Below, in pieces: positions 31,725 to 40,013 of a stretch of DNA of 64,000 nucleotides. Origin of the DNA: CAVRJC01 sp964505725 (lineage in GTDB: Bacteria > Actinomycetota > Acidimicrobiia > IMCC26256 > DASPTH01); the NCBI GenBank assembly GCA_964505725.1, contig CAZDJK010000008.1:80228-144227 (forward strand), read 5' to 3'. A program made the translations under genes and the position numbers. The notes beneath the pieces were generated by a model, which worked only from the letters and a program-made list of their open reading frames with translations, was not told the origin of the DNA and made no database searches. Positions within the stretch are counted from its first letter, which is position 1, and every line of letters starts with the position of its first letter.

Positions 31725-33245
31725 CTATCCCCAGTGCATCATCCGACCGCAGCCCCACGCCGACCAGCCGTAGCGGGCCTGGATGCGCTCGCCCACCATG
31801 ATCTGCTGCTCGCGCGTGGCCAACCCCGCGTTGGGGCCGAACTCCGCCCCGCCGAACGCCAGCCAGGTGCCGCGGTAGATGCCGAGACCGCCGTCGTACC
31901 CGCCGACCGGGTCCACGGTGCCCCACTTCCCGCCCGATTCGCACTGCGCGAGCGTGTCCCAGTGCCAGTCGGCCTGCGTGCCGTACGCGACGACGTGCGG
32001 CACCGCCGCGACAGCGGGCACCTTCGAGATCGGCGTGCGTCCCGTGACCGTCCCGTTCTCGGTGACGTCGCGGTAGGTGACGGTCATCACGCCGTCACGG
32101 CCTGCCTGCACCTCGCGCGTCTGGCCGATCGGCAGGTCGGGATCGGGCTGGCGCACCTCGGTGAACGGGATGGGCTCGCTGCCCTGCTCGGTCGCCGCTC
32201 CGACGCGCACGACGTTGACCGACATGCCGTCGGCGAGGCGGGTGGATGCCGCCGGATCGACCCGGTCGTCACCGATGAGCTTCACGCTGTAGTTGTCGAG
32301 CAGCTCGTCGACGTTAAGCGAGGCGGAGTCGTACTGGATCACCTTGCCGTCGACCGTGAGGGTGCCCGTGTGCCGCGTGCGGAACACGACTGTGCTGTGC
32401 GCGCCGAGGGTTCCCGGATCACCGCGTGCCTCGACGAGCTTGCCGACATGCATCTGCTTCATCAGCGCATCGACCGAGTACTCGGTGGTCATGACCCGGC
32501 GCGTGGCGCCGTCGAAGTCGACCAGCACCGGGAACCCGCGCTCGACGTGGATGCGGAGCCCGTCGTGCAGGCTGGTGGAGGTGCTCGGCGTCACCGCGTC
32601 GCCCCGGGCGAGGTGCACGTGCCGTTCGGCCAGGAGCGCGCCGACGGTGTCGGCCGAGGTGTGGATCTGCTTCGTCGAGCCGTCGACCAGCACGGTCACG
32701 CTCGACCCGCCGGGCGCGGTGAGGGTGCGCCCGACCCAGGCGACCGACAGCACGGTGGCCGTGGCGAGCACCGCGACGAACACGGCGCGGCCCGGCGGGA
32801 GGAGCCCCGCGGCGCGCCGGTACCAGGGCGCCCGCGGCGGCGGTGCCGGCGCGACCTCGGGGAGCCCGTGCACGTCGGGGAGTGGCAGCCAGGTGGCGGC
32901 GTCGTGCGGCTCGGCCCGGGCGGGCGAGAGGGAGACGACGGCCTCCGCGGCCAGGTACGCCTCCCGCACGACGGCCTCGGCCGCTGCGATCACGGCGGCC
33001 TGGGTGACGGGATCGGGGTCGCGCAGCGCCTCGACGGGGGGTAGCGCGCCGACGTCGGGGAGCGGGAGCCACGCGTCGGGATCGTGGGCGGCCGCGCGCG
33101 CGGGCGACGGCGACACCGCGGCGCGGAGCACCGCAGGGACGTCGAGATGGCTCGGCGCCGCGCCGTCGGGCGACGACGTCGCCGCCGCCTGCTCGAGGAG
33201 GGCCTCCACCGTCGGCAGCGAGTGGAGGTCGCGCGGGAGCGGCAA
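31725..33245 (-). CDS. rpfB: RpfB-like resuscitation-promoting factor: DUF348 x3, G5, transglycosylase-like domain
   Basis: The 506-aa protein has an intracellular N-terminus with large repeats, a membrane helix (about 153-172), three DUF348 domains (about 181-350, for example VTVLVDGSTKQIHTSADTV), a G5 domain (FTEVRQPDPDLPIGQTREVQ) and a C-terminal lytic domain (WDTLAQCESGGKWGTVDPVG) holding the catalytic Glu. RpfB cleaves peptidoglycan and wakes dormant cells. The only in-frame start codon is TTG 33245, which cuts the first of three 59-60-residue N-terminal repeats; homology continues upstream without any ATG, GTG or TTG up to the tatD stop. The 250 bp upstream hold nothing else. Confidence 0.9.
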   Translation of the reverse strand: MPLPRDLHSLPTVEALLEQAAATSSPDGAAPSHLDVPAVLRAAVSPSPARAAAHDPDAWLPLPDVGALPPVEALRDPDPVTQAAVIAAAEAVVREAYLAAEAVVSLSPARAEPHDAATWLPLPDVHGLPEVAPAPPPRAPWYRRAAGLLPPGRAVFVAVLATATVLSVAWVGRTLTAPGGSSVTVLVDGSTKQIHTSADTVGALLAERHVHLARGDAVTPSTSTSLHDGLRIHVERGFPVLVDFDGATRRVMTTEYSVDALMKQMHVGKLVEARGDPGTLGAHSTVVFRTRHTGTLTVDGKVIQYDSASLNVDELLDNYSVKLIGDDRVDPAASTRLADGMSVNVVRVGAATEQGSEPIPFTEVRQPDPDLPIGQTREVQAGRDGVMTVTYRDVTENGTVTGRTPISKVPAVAAVPHVVAYGTQADWHWDTLAQCESGGKWGTVDPVGGYDGGLGIYRGTWLAFGGAEFGPNAGLATREQQIMVGERIQARYGWSAWGCGRMMHWG

Positions 33246-33287
33246 CCACGACGACGGGTCGGCGGCCTGAGCGCGCGCCGGCGACGG
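32859..33287 (-). repeat. Three 59-60-codon repeats in the cytoplasmic N-terminus of the RpfB-like protein
   Basis: The core SPARAxxHDPxxWLPLPDVxxLP occurs at 33213-33287, 33039-33110 and 32859-32930, spaced 177 and 180 nt. The first copy begins 42 nt upstream of the only available TTG start. Confidence 0.8.
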
Positions 33288-33495
33288 TCCGACGACATGC
33301 GCGACGGCGCGCGAAGGTGCCGACGGTTCCGGTGTCGCGCGTGGTTCGTGGTCGTCGATCGGGTTCCGCCTCCCGTCGATGGCCCCAGGATGCTCGTTCC
33401 CGGGCGCCCGGTCCCCCGAACCGGATGGCGATGCAACCTAGCCAAGGCGCCCGTGCCGGGCAACGCCAAGGCGACCCCGGTGGAAACGCCGCAGG

Positions 33496-34296
33496 TCAGA
33501 GGGGGCGGCCGAAGGCCGCCGAGGCCCCGGCGCGGGTCGCGGCCGCGACCTCCGCGACCGGCAGTCCCACGGCCTGCGCGAGGGCGGCACCGACGTCGGG
33601 GACGAGCGCGGGCTCGTTCTCGCGGCCCCGGTGCGGCACCGGGGCGAGGAAAGGGGCGTCGGTCTCGACGAGCATGCGGTCGAGCGGCGTCGCGCGCGCC
33701 GCGGCGCGGACGTCGTCCGCGTTCTTGAACGACACGATCCCGCTGAACGAGAGCCAGGCCCCGAGCCCGAGCGCGCGACGCGCTTCCTCGGGACCGCCGG
33801 TGAAGCAGTGGAACACCGTGCGCGCCGGCACGCCTTCCTCGGCGAGCACCCGGAAGGTGTCGTCCCACGCGTCGCGCGAGTGGATCACGAGCGTGCGGTC
33901 GAGCTCGTGGGCGAGCCGGATGTGGTGGCGGAACGCGGTCTCCTGGTCAGTCGCGGGCGAGTGCAGGTAGTGGAGGTCGAAGCCGGTCTCGCCGATCCCG
34001 ACGACGACTTCGCCGTGGGCGAGCTCCACGAGGTCGTTCCACGCGTCTTCGAGCTGCCGAGCCTCGTGCGGATGCAGCCCGACGGTGGCCCGGACGTCGG
34101 GATAGCGGCGGGCGGCGGCGACCGCGGCGACCGAGGTGTCGAGCGCGGTGCCGACGCACACCATGGCCACCACGCCGGCGGCCCGGGCCCGCTCGACCGC
34201 CTCGTCGGCGTCGGCGGTCAGCATCGAGAGGTGGCAGTGGCTGTCGACCCAGCTCCCGGAGTCGGCAGGGCCGTTCGGCGGGGTCGGGACGCTCAC
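33496..34296 (-). CDS. tatD: TatD family metal-dependent DNase
   Basis: The 266-aa protein is a TIM-barrel nuclease of the TatD family. The metal ligands are visible: WVDSHCHLSMLTADADEAVE (HxH), EVVVGIGETGFDLHYLH (Glu), LVIHSRDAWDDTFRVL (His), VFHCFTGGPEEARRALGLG (His) and LVETDAPFLAPVPHRGRENE (Asp). It is a 3'-5' exonuclease in DNA repair and tRNA quality control. Start GTG 34296 overlaps the metG TGA (GTGA). In mycobacteria it also lies between metG and rpfB. Confidence 0.97.
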   Translation of the reverse strand: MSVPTPPNGPADSGSWVDSHCHLSMLTADADEAVERARAAGVVAMVCVGTALDTSVAAVAAARRYPDVRATVGLHPHEARQLEDAWNDLVELAHGEVVVGIGETGFDLHYLHSPATDQETAFRHHIRLAHELDRTLVIHSRDAWDDTFRVLAEEGVPARTVFHCFTGGPEEARRALGLGAWLSFSGIVSFKNADDVRAAARATPLDRMLVETDAPFLAPVPHRGRENEPALVPDVGAALAQAVGLPVAEVAAATRAGASAAFGRPL

Positions 34297-35816
34297 TCGG
34301 CGGCTTCGATGCGCGGGAAGAGGGGCTCGCCCTTCTCGAGGCGGGCTCCCGCCGGGAGCCCACCCCACGCCGCCGCGTCGGGCAGGCGCGCGTCGGCCGG
34401 GCCGCCCTCGAGCCCGAGGCGGCGCCACAGCTCGGCGGCGGCCCGCGGGATCAACGGCGACGCCAGCAGCGCCACCACGCGCAGGGCCTCCAGGCAGTCA
34501 CCGAGGACCTCGGCGGTGCGGGTCGCCTCCCCGGCCTTGTGCAGCGCCCAGGGCTGGCGCTCCTCGATGAACGCGTTGGCGGCACGGATGAGGTCCCACA
34601 CCGCGCCAAACCCGTTCGAGAAGTCGAGACGCGTCATCGCGTCGGTCAGGGCGCCGAACGCCTCGGCCGACTGGTCCCGGAGCGGACCGTCCTCGCGCGC
34701 GTCGGGCACCACCCCACCGCAGTAGCTCACCGCCATGTTGAGCACACGGTTGGCGAGGTTGCCGAAATTGTTGGCGAGGTCGGCGTTGTAACGCGCCACC
34801 ATCGCCTCGTAGCTGATGTCGCCGTCGGGCCCGAAGTGCTGGTCGCGCAGGAAGTGGTAGCGGAACCCGTCGACCCCGAACTCCGACACCAGCTCCTGCG
34901 GGTGGATCTGGTTCGCCCTCGTCTTCGACATCTTCTCGCCGCCGACCAGCAGCCACCCGTGCGCGAACACGCACTTCGGCAGGGCGAGATCGGCGGCCAT
35001 CAGCATCGCGGGCCAGTACACCGCGTGGAACCGGAGGATGTCCTTGCCCACGATGTGGTAGTCGACGGGCCAGTAGCGATCGAACGTCGCCGGCTCGACC
35101 CCGTACCCGACGGCGGTGCAGTAGTTGAACAAGGCCTCGAACCACACGTAGCACGTCTGCCCGGGGTCCCATGGCAGGGGGATCCCCCACGACACCGACT
35201 TCCGGCTCATCGAGAAGTCGGCCAGGCCCTGGCGGATGAACCCGAGCACCTCGTTGCGGCGAGTCGCCGGCTGCACCGCCTCGGGATGCGCGGCGTAGTG
35301 GTCGAGCAGCGCCTGCTCATAGCGAGACAGCCGGAAGAAGTAGTTCTCCTCCGTGACCCGCTCGACCGGGCGACCGTGGATCGGACACAGGCCGTCGACC
35401 AGCTCGTCCTCGGTGTAGTAGGCCTCGCAGGCGACGCAGTACAGACCTTCGTAGGTGCCGAGCTCGATGTCGCCGTGGTCGTAGACGACCTGGAGGAACG
35501 TCTGGACCGCTCGCTCGTGGCGGGCGTCCGTGGTGCGGATGAAGTCGGTGTTGGTGAGGTCGAGGAGCGGCGTGAGGTCGCGGAACTGCGCGCTCGTGCG
35601 GTCGACGAGCTCCTGGGGCGTGATGCCCTGTTCCTCCGCCGCACGCTGGATCTTCGTCCCGTGCTCATCGGTGCCGGTGAGGAACGCGACGTCGTCGCCC
35701 CAGAGCCTGCGCCAGCGGGCGAGGGTGTCGGCGGCGACCGACGAGTAGGCGTGCCCGATGTGCGGCGCGTCGTTCGGGTAGTAGATGGGTGTCGTGACGT
35801 AGAACGGTTGCGCCAT
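34293..35816 (-). CDS. metG: Methionyl-tRNA synthetase
   Basis: The 507-aa class I synthetase charges tRNA-Met. HIGH motif is PIYYPNDAPHIGHAYSSVAA; the Zn-binding insert has YCVACEAYYTEDEL and LCPIHGRPVE; KMSKS-like motif is LLVGGEKMSKTRANQIHPQE; the anticodon domain follows with NNFGNLANRVLNMAV. Length fits the monomer-type actinobacterial MetG without a C-terminal dimerisation domain. ATG at 35816, 35 bp after the rsmI stop, on the same strand. tatD is translationally coupled. Confidence 0.98.
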   Translation of the reverse strand: MAQPFYVTTPIYYPNDAPHIGHAYSSVAADTLARWRRLWGDDVAFLTGTDEHGTKIQRAAEEQGITPQELVDRTSAQFRDLTPLLDLTNTDFIRTTDARHERAVQTFLQVVYDHGDIELGTYEGLYCVACEAYYTEDELVDGLCPIHGRPVERVTEENYFFRLSRYEQALLDHYAAHPEAVQPATRRNEVLGFIRQGLADFSMSRKSVSWGIPLPWDPGQTCYVWFEALFNYCTAVGYGVEPATFDRYWPVDYHIVGKDILRFHAVYWPAMLMAADLALPKCVFAHGWLLVGGEKMSKTRANQIHPQELVSEFGVDGFRYHFLRDQHFGPDGDISYEAMVARYNADLANNFGNLANRVLNMAVSYCGGVVPDAREDGPLRDQSAEAFGALTDAMTRLDFSNGFGAVWDLIRAANAFIEERQPWALHKAGEATRTAEVLGDCLEALRVVALLASPLIPRAAAELWRRLGLEGGPADARLPDAAAWGGLPAGARLEKGEPLFPRIEAAE

Positions 35817-35851
35817 TCCGACCACCCTATTGGGCGGTTCCGGGCGCCGAT

Positions 35852-36688
35852 TCACGGTTTCCTCCGGGCCATCACCGCGTCGTAGGCACGGCGGCGCGAC
35901 ACGCCGAGGTCGGAGGCCACCCGCGCCGCGGCGTCGCGGGTCGAGAGCCCCTCGGCAAGCGCGGTGCGCACGTGGGCGTCGATCTCGTCGTCGCCGGCTT
36001 CGGGCAGCGCGGGCGCGGGGCCGACCACGATGACGTGCTCGCCCCGGGGCTCGGCCGCGACGCCCGCCTGTGCGTCGGCGAGCTCGCCCCGCCACACCTC
36101 CTCGTGCAGCTTGGTAAGCTCGCGCGCGACCACGACCTCGCGCAGCGGACCGCACGCCGCGAGCAGGTCGGCGAGCGTGGTGCGCACCCTCGGCGGCGCC
36201 TCGAACAGCACGACCGTGCGGCGCTCCGCCGCGATCGCGGCGATGCGCTCCCGCCGGGCCACCCCCCGCCGGGGAAGGAACCCCTCGAACACGAAGCGGT
36301 CGGTCGGCAGGCCCGACACGACGAGCGCGGCGATCACCGCGCTGGGCCCCGGCACCACCTCGACTGCGAGGCCGGCGTCGATGCACGCCCGTACCAGGCG
36401 CGCGCCGGGGTCGGAGATCCCGGGTGTGCCCGCGTCGGTCACGAACGCCACGCGCTTCCCCGCGCCCACCGCGTTCTCGACCCATCCCGTGCCCCGCCGC
36501 TCGGCGGCGGCGTGGAGCGCCCGGAGCCGTCCGCGTGCCGGCACCCCTGCGTGGCTCAAGAGGGCACGCGTGCGCCGGGTGTCCTCGGCTGCGATCAGGT
36601 CGGCGCCGGCAAGCTCGTCGACCGCCCGGGGCGACAGGTCGCCGAGGTTGCCGATCGGCGTGGCGACGAGGACGAGCGCGCCGGTCAT
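35852..36688 (-). CDS. rsmI: 16S rRNA (cytidine1402-2'-O)-methyltransferase RsmI
   Basis: The 278-aa protein is of the tetrapyrrole-methylase (YraL) fold: LVLVATPIGNLGDLSPRAVD, LIAAEDTRRTRALLSHAGVP, FVTDAGTPGISDPGARLVRA and VPGPSAVIAALVVSGLPTDR. It methylates the ribose of C1402 in the decoding centre. Its C-terminal helix-turn-helix-like end (LSTRDAAARVASDLGVSRRR) is usual for RsmI. ATG at 36688 overlaps the DUF192 TGA (ATGA), so the pair is coupled. Full length. Confidence 0.97.
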   Translation of the reverse strand: MTGALVLVATPIGNLGDLSPRAVDELAGADLIAAEDTRRTRALLSHAGVPARGRLRALHAAAERRGTGWVENAVGAGKRVAFVTDAGTPGISDPGARLVRACIDAGLAVEVVPGPSAVIAALVVSGLPTDRFVFEGFLPRRGVARRERIAAIAAERRTVVLFEAPPRVRTTLADLLAACGPLREVVVARELTKLHEEVWRGELADAQAGVAAEPRGEHVIVVGPAPALPEAGDDEIDAHVRTALAEGLSTRDAAARVASDLGVSRRRAYDAVMARRKP

Positions 36689-37053
36689 CGCGCTGCATCG
36701 CGCGGACCGCCGTCCTCCGACGACGCGTCGCGGATCTCGAGCACGTCGCCCACCCGCAGGTGCCAACGCTCGAACGCGCCCGCGCCCGCCTCGACCGCGA
36801 GCGCGGCGCGGCGTACGACGCGCGTGACGCGGCCGGGTCGGAGCGAGTAGGTGCGGAGCACGGCACCGGTCCCGTCGCAGAAGGCCACGTCGATCGGGAA
36901 GCGCATCCCGACCGTGTGCACGGTGCGGCAGGGGCGCACCACGAGCACGCCTTCGACCTCCTCGCGGCCGAGGAGACCGCGACGGCGCGCCCGCCTCGTC
37001 TCGGCGAGCTCCGCGCTCGCGAGCACGTCACCGTCGCGCATCAACCAGGCCAT
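36685..37053 (-). CDS. DUF192 family protein
   Basis: The 122-aa protein has the DUF192 core: LVVRPCRTVHTVGMRFPIDV, then AFCDGTGAVLRTYSLRPGRV and ERWHLRVGDVLEI. DUF192 members are small beta-barrel proteins, often exported or surface attached elsewhere, but this one has no signal peptide and begins MAWLMRDGDVLASAELAETR. Function unknown. It is coupled to rsmI downstream and lies 22 bp after the ychF stop, so ychF-DUF192-rsmI-metG-tatD may be one long transcript. Confidence 0.88.
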   Translation of the reverse strand: MAWLMRDGDVLASAELAETRRARRRGLLGREEVEGVLVVRPCRTVHTVGMRFPIDVAFCDGTGAVLRTYSLRPGRVTRVVRRAALAVEAGAGAFERWHLRVGDVLEIRDASSEDGGPRDAAR

Positions 37054-37074
37054 GTGACCATCGCCACTGCTCGC

Positions 37075-38145
37075 TCACACGTTGAAGCGGATCTCGAGGA
37101 CGTCACCGTCGACGACTTCGTACTCCTTGCCCTCCACGCGCAGCTTGCCGAGCTCCTTCGCCCTCGACCACGAGCCGATATCGAGGAGCTCCCGCCAGCC
37201 GATCACCTCCGCCCGGATGAACCCGCGCTGGAGGTCGGAATGGATCACACCGGCGCACTCGGGAGCGTGCGCACCGGCTCGGAACGTCCACGCCCGCGTC
37301 TCCTTGTCGCCGGTGGTGAGGAACGTCCGCCGCCCGAGCGCGTGGTATGCGGCACGCGCGACGCGTGGCACCACGCCCTCTCCCATGCCCAGGCCCTCGA
37401 GGAGCTCGCTCCGGGCCTCGGGATCCAGCGCGGCCGCTTCGGCCTCGAGCTGCAGGCACGTCGCGAGGGCGTCGTCGACCGAGTGGTCGCGGAACGGCGC
37501 CGCGAACGCGTCCGCTTCGGCGAGCTCGTCCTCACCGATGTTCACCACGACGAGGACGTGCTTGTCGGTGAGCAAGAACACCGGCGCGAGGAGCTCCCGC
37601 TCGTCGCGGCCGAGGTCGGAGCGGTACAGGGGAACGCCGTCGCCGAGGACGGCGGCTGCCCGCTCGAGCGCCGCGATCTCCCCGGCGAGCGTCTTGTCGC
37701 CCTTCGCCGCCCGTCGTTGACGGTCGAGCCGGGCTTCCACCGACGCGAGGTCCGCGAGCACGAGCTCGAGCTCGAGCGTCTCGAGGTCGGCGCGCGGGTC
37801 GGCGTCGCCCGGGACCCCCGGATCGGTGAACGCCCGCAGTACGTAGAGGATCGCGTCGCAGTCGCGGAGCGATCCGAGGAACCGGTTGCCGAGGCCCTCG
37901 CCGGTGTTCGCGCCCCTGACGAGCGCGGCGATGTCGACGATCTCGAAGCTCGTGTACACGAGCTTCTTCGATGCCGACATGGCGCCGAGGAGGTCCACGC
38001 GCTCGTCGGGCACGTGGGCGATGCCGACCGTGGTCTCGGTGGTCGAGAACGGGTGCGCGGCGACGACGGTGTCGGCCCCGGTGAGCGCGTTGAACAGGCT
38101 CGACTTGCCGCTGCTGGGGAGGCCGACGAGACCGAGACGTTCCAC
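37075..38145 (-). CDS. ychF: Redox-responsive ATPase/GTPase YchF (OLA1 homologue)
   Basis: The 356-aa P-loop protein binds ATP more readily than GTP and associates with the ribosome. G1 is LVGLPSSGKSSLFNALTG, then HPFSTTETTVGIAHVPDERV, FVDIAALVRG-type G3 (EIVDIAALVRGANTGEGLG) and the NVGEDE-like altered G4 typical of YchF; the C-terminal TGS domain ends in KEYEVVDGDVLEIRFNV. Start is GTG 38145. A TAGCCT box lies about 9 nt upstream, and the bL37 gene is divergent 61 bp away with a mirrored TAGCCT, so the two promoters touch. Confidence 0.96.
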   Translation of the reverse strand: MERLGLVGLPSSGKSSLFNALTGADTVVAAHPFSTTETTVGIAHVPDERVDLLGAMSASKKLVYTSFEIVDIAALVRGANTGEGLGNRFLGSLRDCDAILYVLRAFTDPGVPGDADPRADLETLELELVLADLASVEARLDRQRRAAKGDKTLAGEIAALERAAAVLGDGVPLYRSDLGRDERELLAPVFLLTDKHVLVVVNIGEDELAEADAFAAPFRDHSVDDALATCLQLEAEAAALDPEARSELLEGLGMGEGVVPRVARAAYHALGRRTFLTTGDKETRAWTFRAGAHAPECAGVIHSDLQRGFIRAEVIGWRELLDIGSWSRAKELGKLRVEGKEYEVVDGDVLEIRFNV

Positions 38146-38206
38146 GACCGGCTCAGGCTACCGGTGGCCCCATCCGGTAGCCTCGGCCACTCCCGAGGGG
38201 AGCGAC

Positions 38207-38293
38207 GTGAGCAAGAAGACGAGCAAGCGCAAGCTGAAGGCCCGCCGCAACAAGGCCAACCACGGCAAGAAGCCGAACGCCGGACGCCGCTAG
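38207..38293 (+). CDS. Large ribosomal subunit protein bL37 (tiny actinobacterial ribosomal protein)
   Basis: The 28-aa peptide starts VSKKTSKRKLKARRNKANHG and ends KKPNAGRR. The NKANHGK(K/R)PN core is the signature of bL37, a 24-30-residue 50S protein found in mycobacterial ribosome structures. GTG 38207 has a GAGGGGA ribosome-binding site 6 nt upstream. Thirteen of 28 residues are Lys or Arg. It is the second miniature ribosomal protein in the window, transcribed alone between ychF (divergent) and the DapA-like gene (convergent), and probably missed by automatic annotation. Confidence 0.88.
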   Translation: MSKKTSKRKLKARRNKANHGKKPNAGRR

Positions 38294-38320
38294 ACACACG
38301 CGGCGCGGGGCCCGCCACGG

Positions 38321-39121
38321 TCAGCCGGCGCGGGCAACCGTCGAGGTGCCGTAGCGCTCGGCGGTGAGCGCCTTCACGCCCCTGGGGAACGCGGCCTCGG
38401 CGAGGCGGTGGTACGGGGCGAGCTCGCGTTGTGCCGATGCGTCGCCGGCGAACGCGCGCGCACACCGTTCCGGCTGGAAGTTCGCGAGCGCGAGGATCGC
38501 CCCTGCGCACCCCACGGCACCGGCGAGCAGCAACAGCGACGCCGAGCCCGTATAGAGCGAGAAGCCCGGCTCGACGATTTCGAGCTCGTCGAGCAGGCGC
38601 GCTGGGTCGCCACTCGAGTCCTTCAGCCCCGTGACCGGCAGCTCGCCGATCACGTCGACGGGGATCCCCGGCGCGGAGACCCGGGGGAAGTGGTACGCGA
38701 GCACGGGCCGCCCACCGGCCTGCTTGGCGACCGCGTCGTAGTACGGACGCGCGTCGGCCGCTCCCGGCGGTGACAGCGTGAGCACCGCGTCGGCGCCCGC
38801 GTCGACGGCTGCGTGGGTGAGCGCCGCGGCCTGACGCGCCGAGGGCGCGCCCGTGCCTGCGACCACGGGCACCGCGCCCTGCAGGGTGTCGGCGACGGCG
38901 CGCACGAGCTCGGTGCGTTCGCCGGCCTCGAGCGTCGCCGCCTCGCCGGTGCTCCCGGCGACGATGACCGCGCGCACGCCGGCTTCCACGAGTCGGAGCG
39001 CCAGCTCGGCGGTTGCCGGCGCGTCGAGCGCACCGTCGTCGCGGAAAAGGGTCACGAGCGCGACGCCGACGCCGGCGAAGAGCCCGCCCGCCCCGGGATC
39101 GATCGTCATGCCTTCGCTCAC
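38321..39121 (-). CDS. DapA-family lyase/aldolase (dihydrodipicolinate synthase-like)
   Basis: The 266-aa TIM-barrel enzyme shows GVGVALVTLFRDDGALD, IVAGSTGEAATLEAGERTEL (GxxGE loop), VVAGTGAPSARQAAALTHAA, a Tyr-containing VLAYHFPRVSAPGIP strand and the Schiff-base Lys in LPVTGLKDSSGDPARLLDEL. It would cleave or condense a 2-keto acid; close to DHDPS, N-acetylneuraminate lyase or KDG aldolase, and not necessarily lysine biosynthesis. GTG 39121 was chosen for the AGGAGG 5 nt upstream. A fourfold 9-bp tandem repeat lies directly upstream of that ribosome site. Shorter than classical DapA (about 290 aa). Confidence 0.85.
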   Translation of the reverse strand: MSEGMTIDPGAGGLFAGVGVALVTLFRDDGALDAPATAELALRLVEAGVRAVIVAGSTGEAATLEAGERTELVRAVADTLQGAVPVVAGTGAPSARQAAALTHAAVDAGADAVLTLSPPGAADARPYYDAVAKQAGGRPVLAYHFPRVSAPGIPVDVIGELPVTGLKDSSGDPARLLDELEIVEPGFSLYTGSASLLLLAGAVGCAGAILALANFQPERCARAFAGDASAQRELAPYHRLAEAAFPRGVKALTAERYGTSTVARAG

Positions 39122-39130
39122 CCGCGCCTC

Positions 39131-39173
39131 CTCGTCCGGCTCGTCCGGGTCGTCCGGCTCGTCCGGCGTCCGG
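39131..39173. repeat. Tandem 9-bp repeat upstream of the DapA-like gene
   Basis: CTCGTCCGG x4 (third copy GTCGTCCGG) plus a partial fifth copy sits immediately upstream of the AGGAGG of the DapA-like gene. Translated in that gene's frame it would read PDE/PDD repeats, but an in-frame GTG follows with a good ribosome site. Confidence 0.8.
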
Positions 39174-39275
39174 CGGCACCCGGGGTCCTGCCCTCGCGGG
39201 CATCGTGCCACGGATCGCACACCGGCGTCGCGCCCCGACCATCCCCCCGCTCCGGGCGTCCGTATGGTGGGGGTG

Positions 39276-40013
39276 ATGGCCCCTGAACCCCCCGAGGGCG
39301 CCGAGCGGGAACGCCAGGCCGGCGCACCGGTCGGCCGGCGGGTCTTCCTCGGCCTGGTCGGGCTCGGGGCCGCCGGCGTGCTTCTGGGCGCGCGCATCCA
39401 GGACTGGCTCGAGCGCGAGGTCGGCCCCCTCATCGCCAAGGACGGCACCGGCCTGGCGTCGTTGCTCCCCATCGGGCGGTTCCGCATCTACACCGTCACC
39501 GGAGGCCTCCCGTCCCGCAGCCGCGCCTCCTACCGGCTCCGCGTGCACGGGCTCGTCGAGAACGAGGTGAGGCTCACGTACCGCGACCTGCTCGCGATGC
39601 GCCCGACCAAGCTGACGCGCGATTTCCAGTGCGTCACCGGGTGGCGCGTGCCCGGCGTGGAGTGGAAGGGCGTACGCCTCGCCGACGTGCTCGACCGCGC
39701 CGGCGTGCAGCCGGCGGCGACCGCGGTGCGGTTCACGTCGTTCGACGGCGCGTACTCCGAGAGCCTCACCCTCGCGCAGGCGCGTCGACGCGACGTCGTC
39801 GTCGCCTACTCGCTCGAGGGCTCCCCGCTCTCCGACGAGCACGGGGGGCCGGTGCGCCTCTACATCGCGCCCATGTACGGCTACAAGTCGTTGAAGTGGC
39901 TGGAGGCGATCGAGCTCACCAGGCACGTCGAACCCGGCTACTGGGAGCAACGGGGCTACGACGTCGACGGGTGGGTCGGGCGTTCCAATGGTCGGAGCGA
40001 CGATGCCACCTGA
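39276..40013 (+). CDS. Sulfite-oxidase-like molybdopterin oxidoreductase (YedY/MsrP-like catalytic subunit)
   Basis: The 245-aa protein begins with a twin-arginine-type signal or anchor (GRRVFLGLVGLGAAGVLLGA, about 22-42), then the oxidoreductase molybdopterin fold: LRVHGLVENEVRLTYRDLLA, LTRDFQCVTGWRVPGVEWKG with the Cys that ligands Mo, VRFTSFDGAYSESLTLAQAR and GGPVRLYIAPMYGYKSLKWL. Substrate may be methionine sulfoxide or another S- or N-oxide. ATG 39276 was chosen; ATG 39264 (four codons earlier) is an alternative, both weakly supported. The stop overlaps the cytochrome b gene, which supplies electrons. Confidence 0.88.
   Translation: MAPEPPEGAERERQAGAPVGRRVFLGLVGLGAAGVLLGARIQDWLEREVGPLIAKDGTGLASLLPIGRFRIYTVTGGLPSRSRASYRLRVHGLVENEVRLTYRDLLAMRPTKLTRDFQCVTGWRVPGVEWKGVRLADVLDRAGVQPAATAVRFTSFDGAYSESLTLAQARRRDVVVAYSLEGSPLSDEHGGPVRLYIAPMYGYKSLKWLEAIELTRHVEPGYWEQRGYDVDGWVGRSNGRSDDAT

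Noticed and set aside
32990..33868. Alternative frame with an ATG near 33298 as the start of the RpfB-like gene
   Set aside because: The ATG is in a different frame from the repeats; it would need a frameshift, which I cannot establish without reads.
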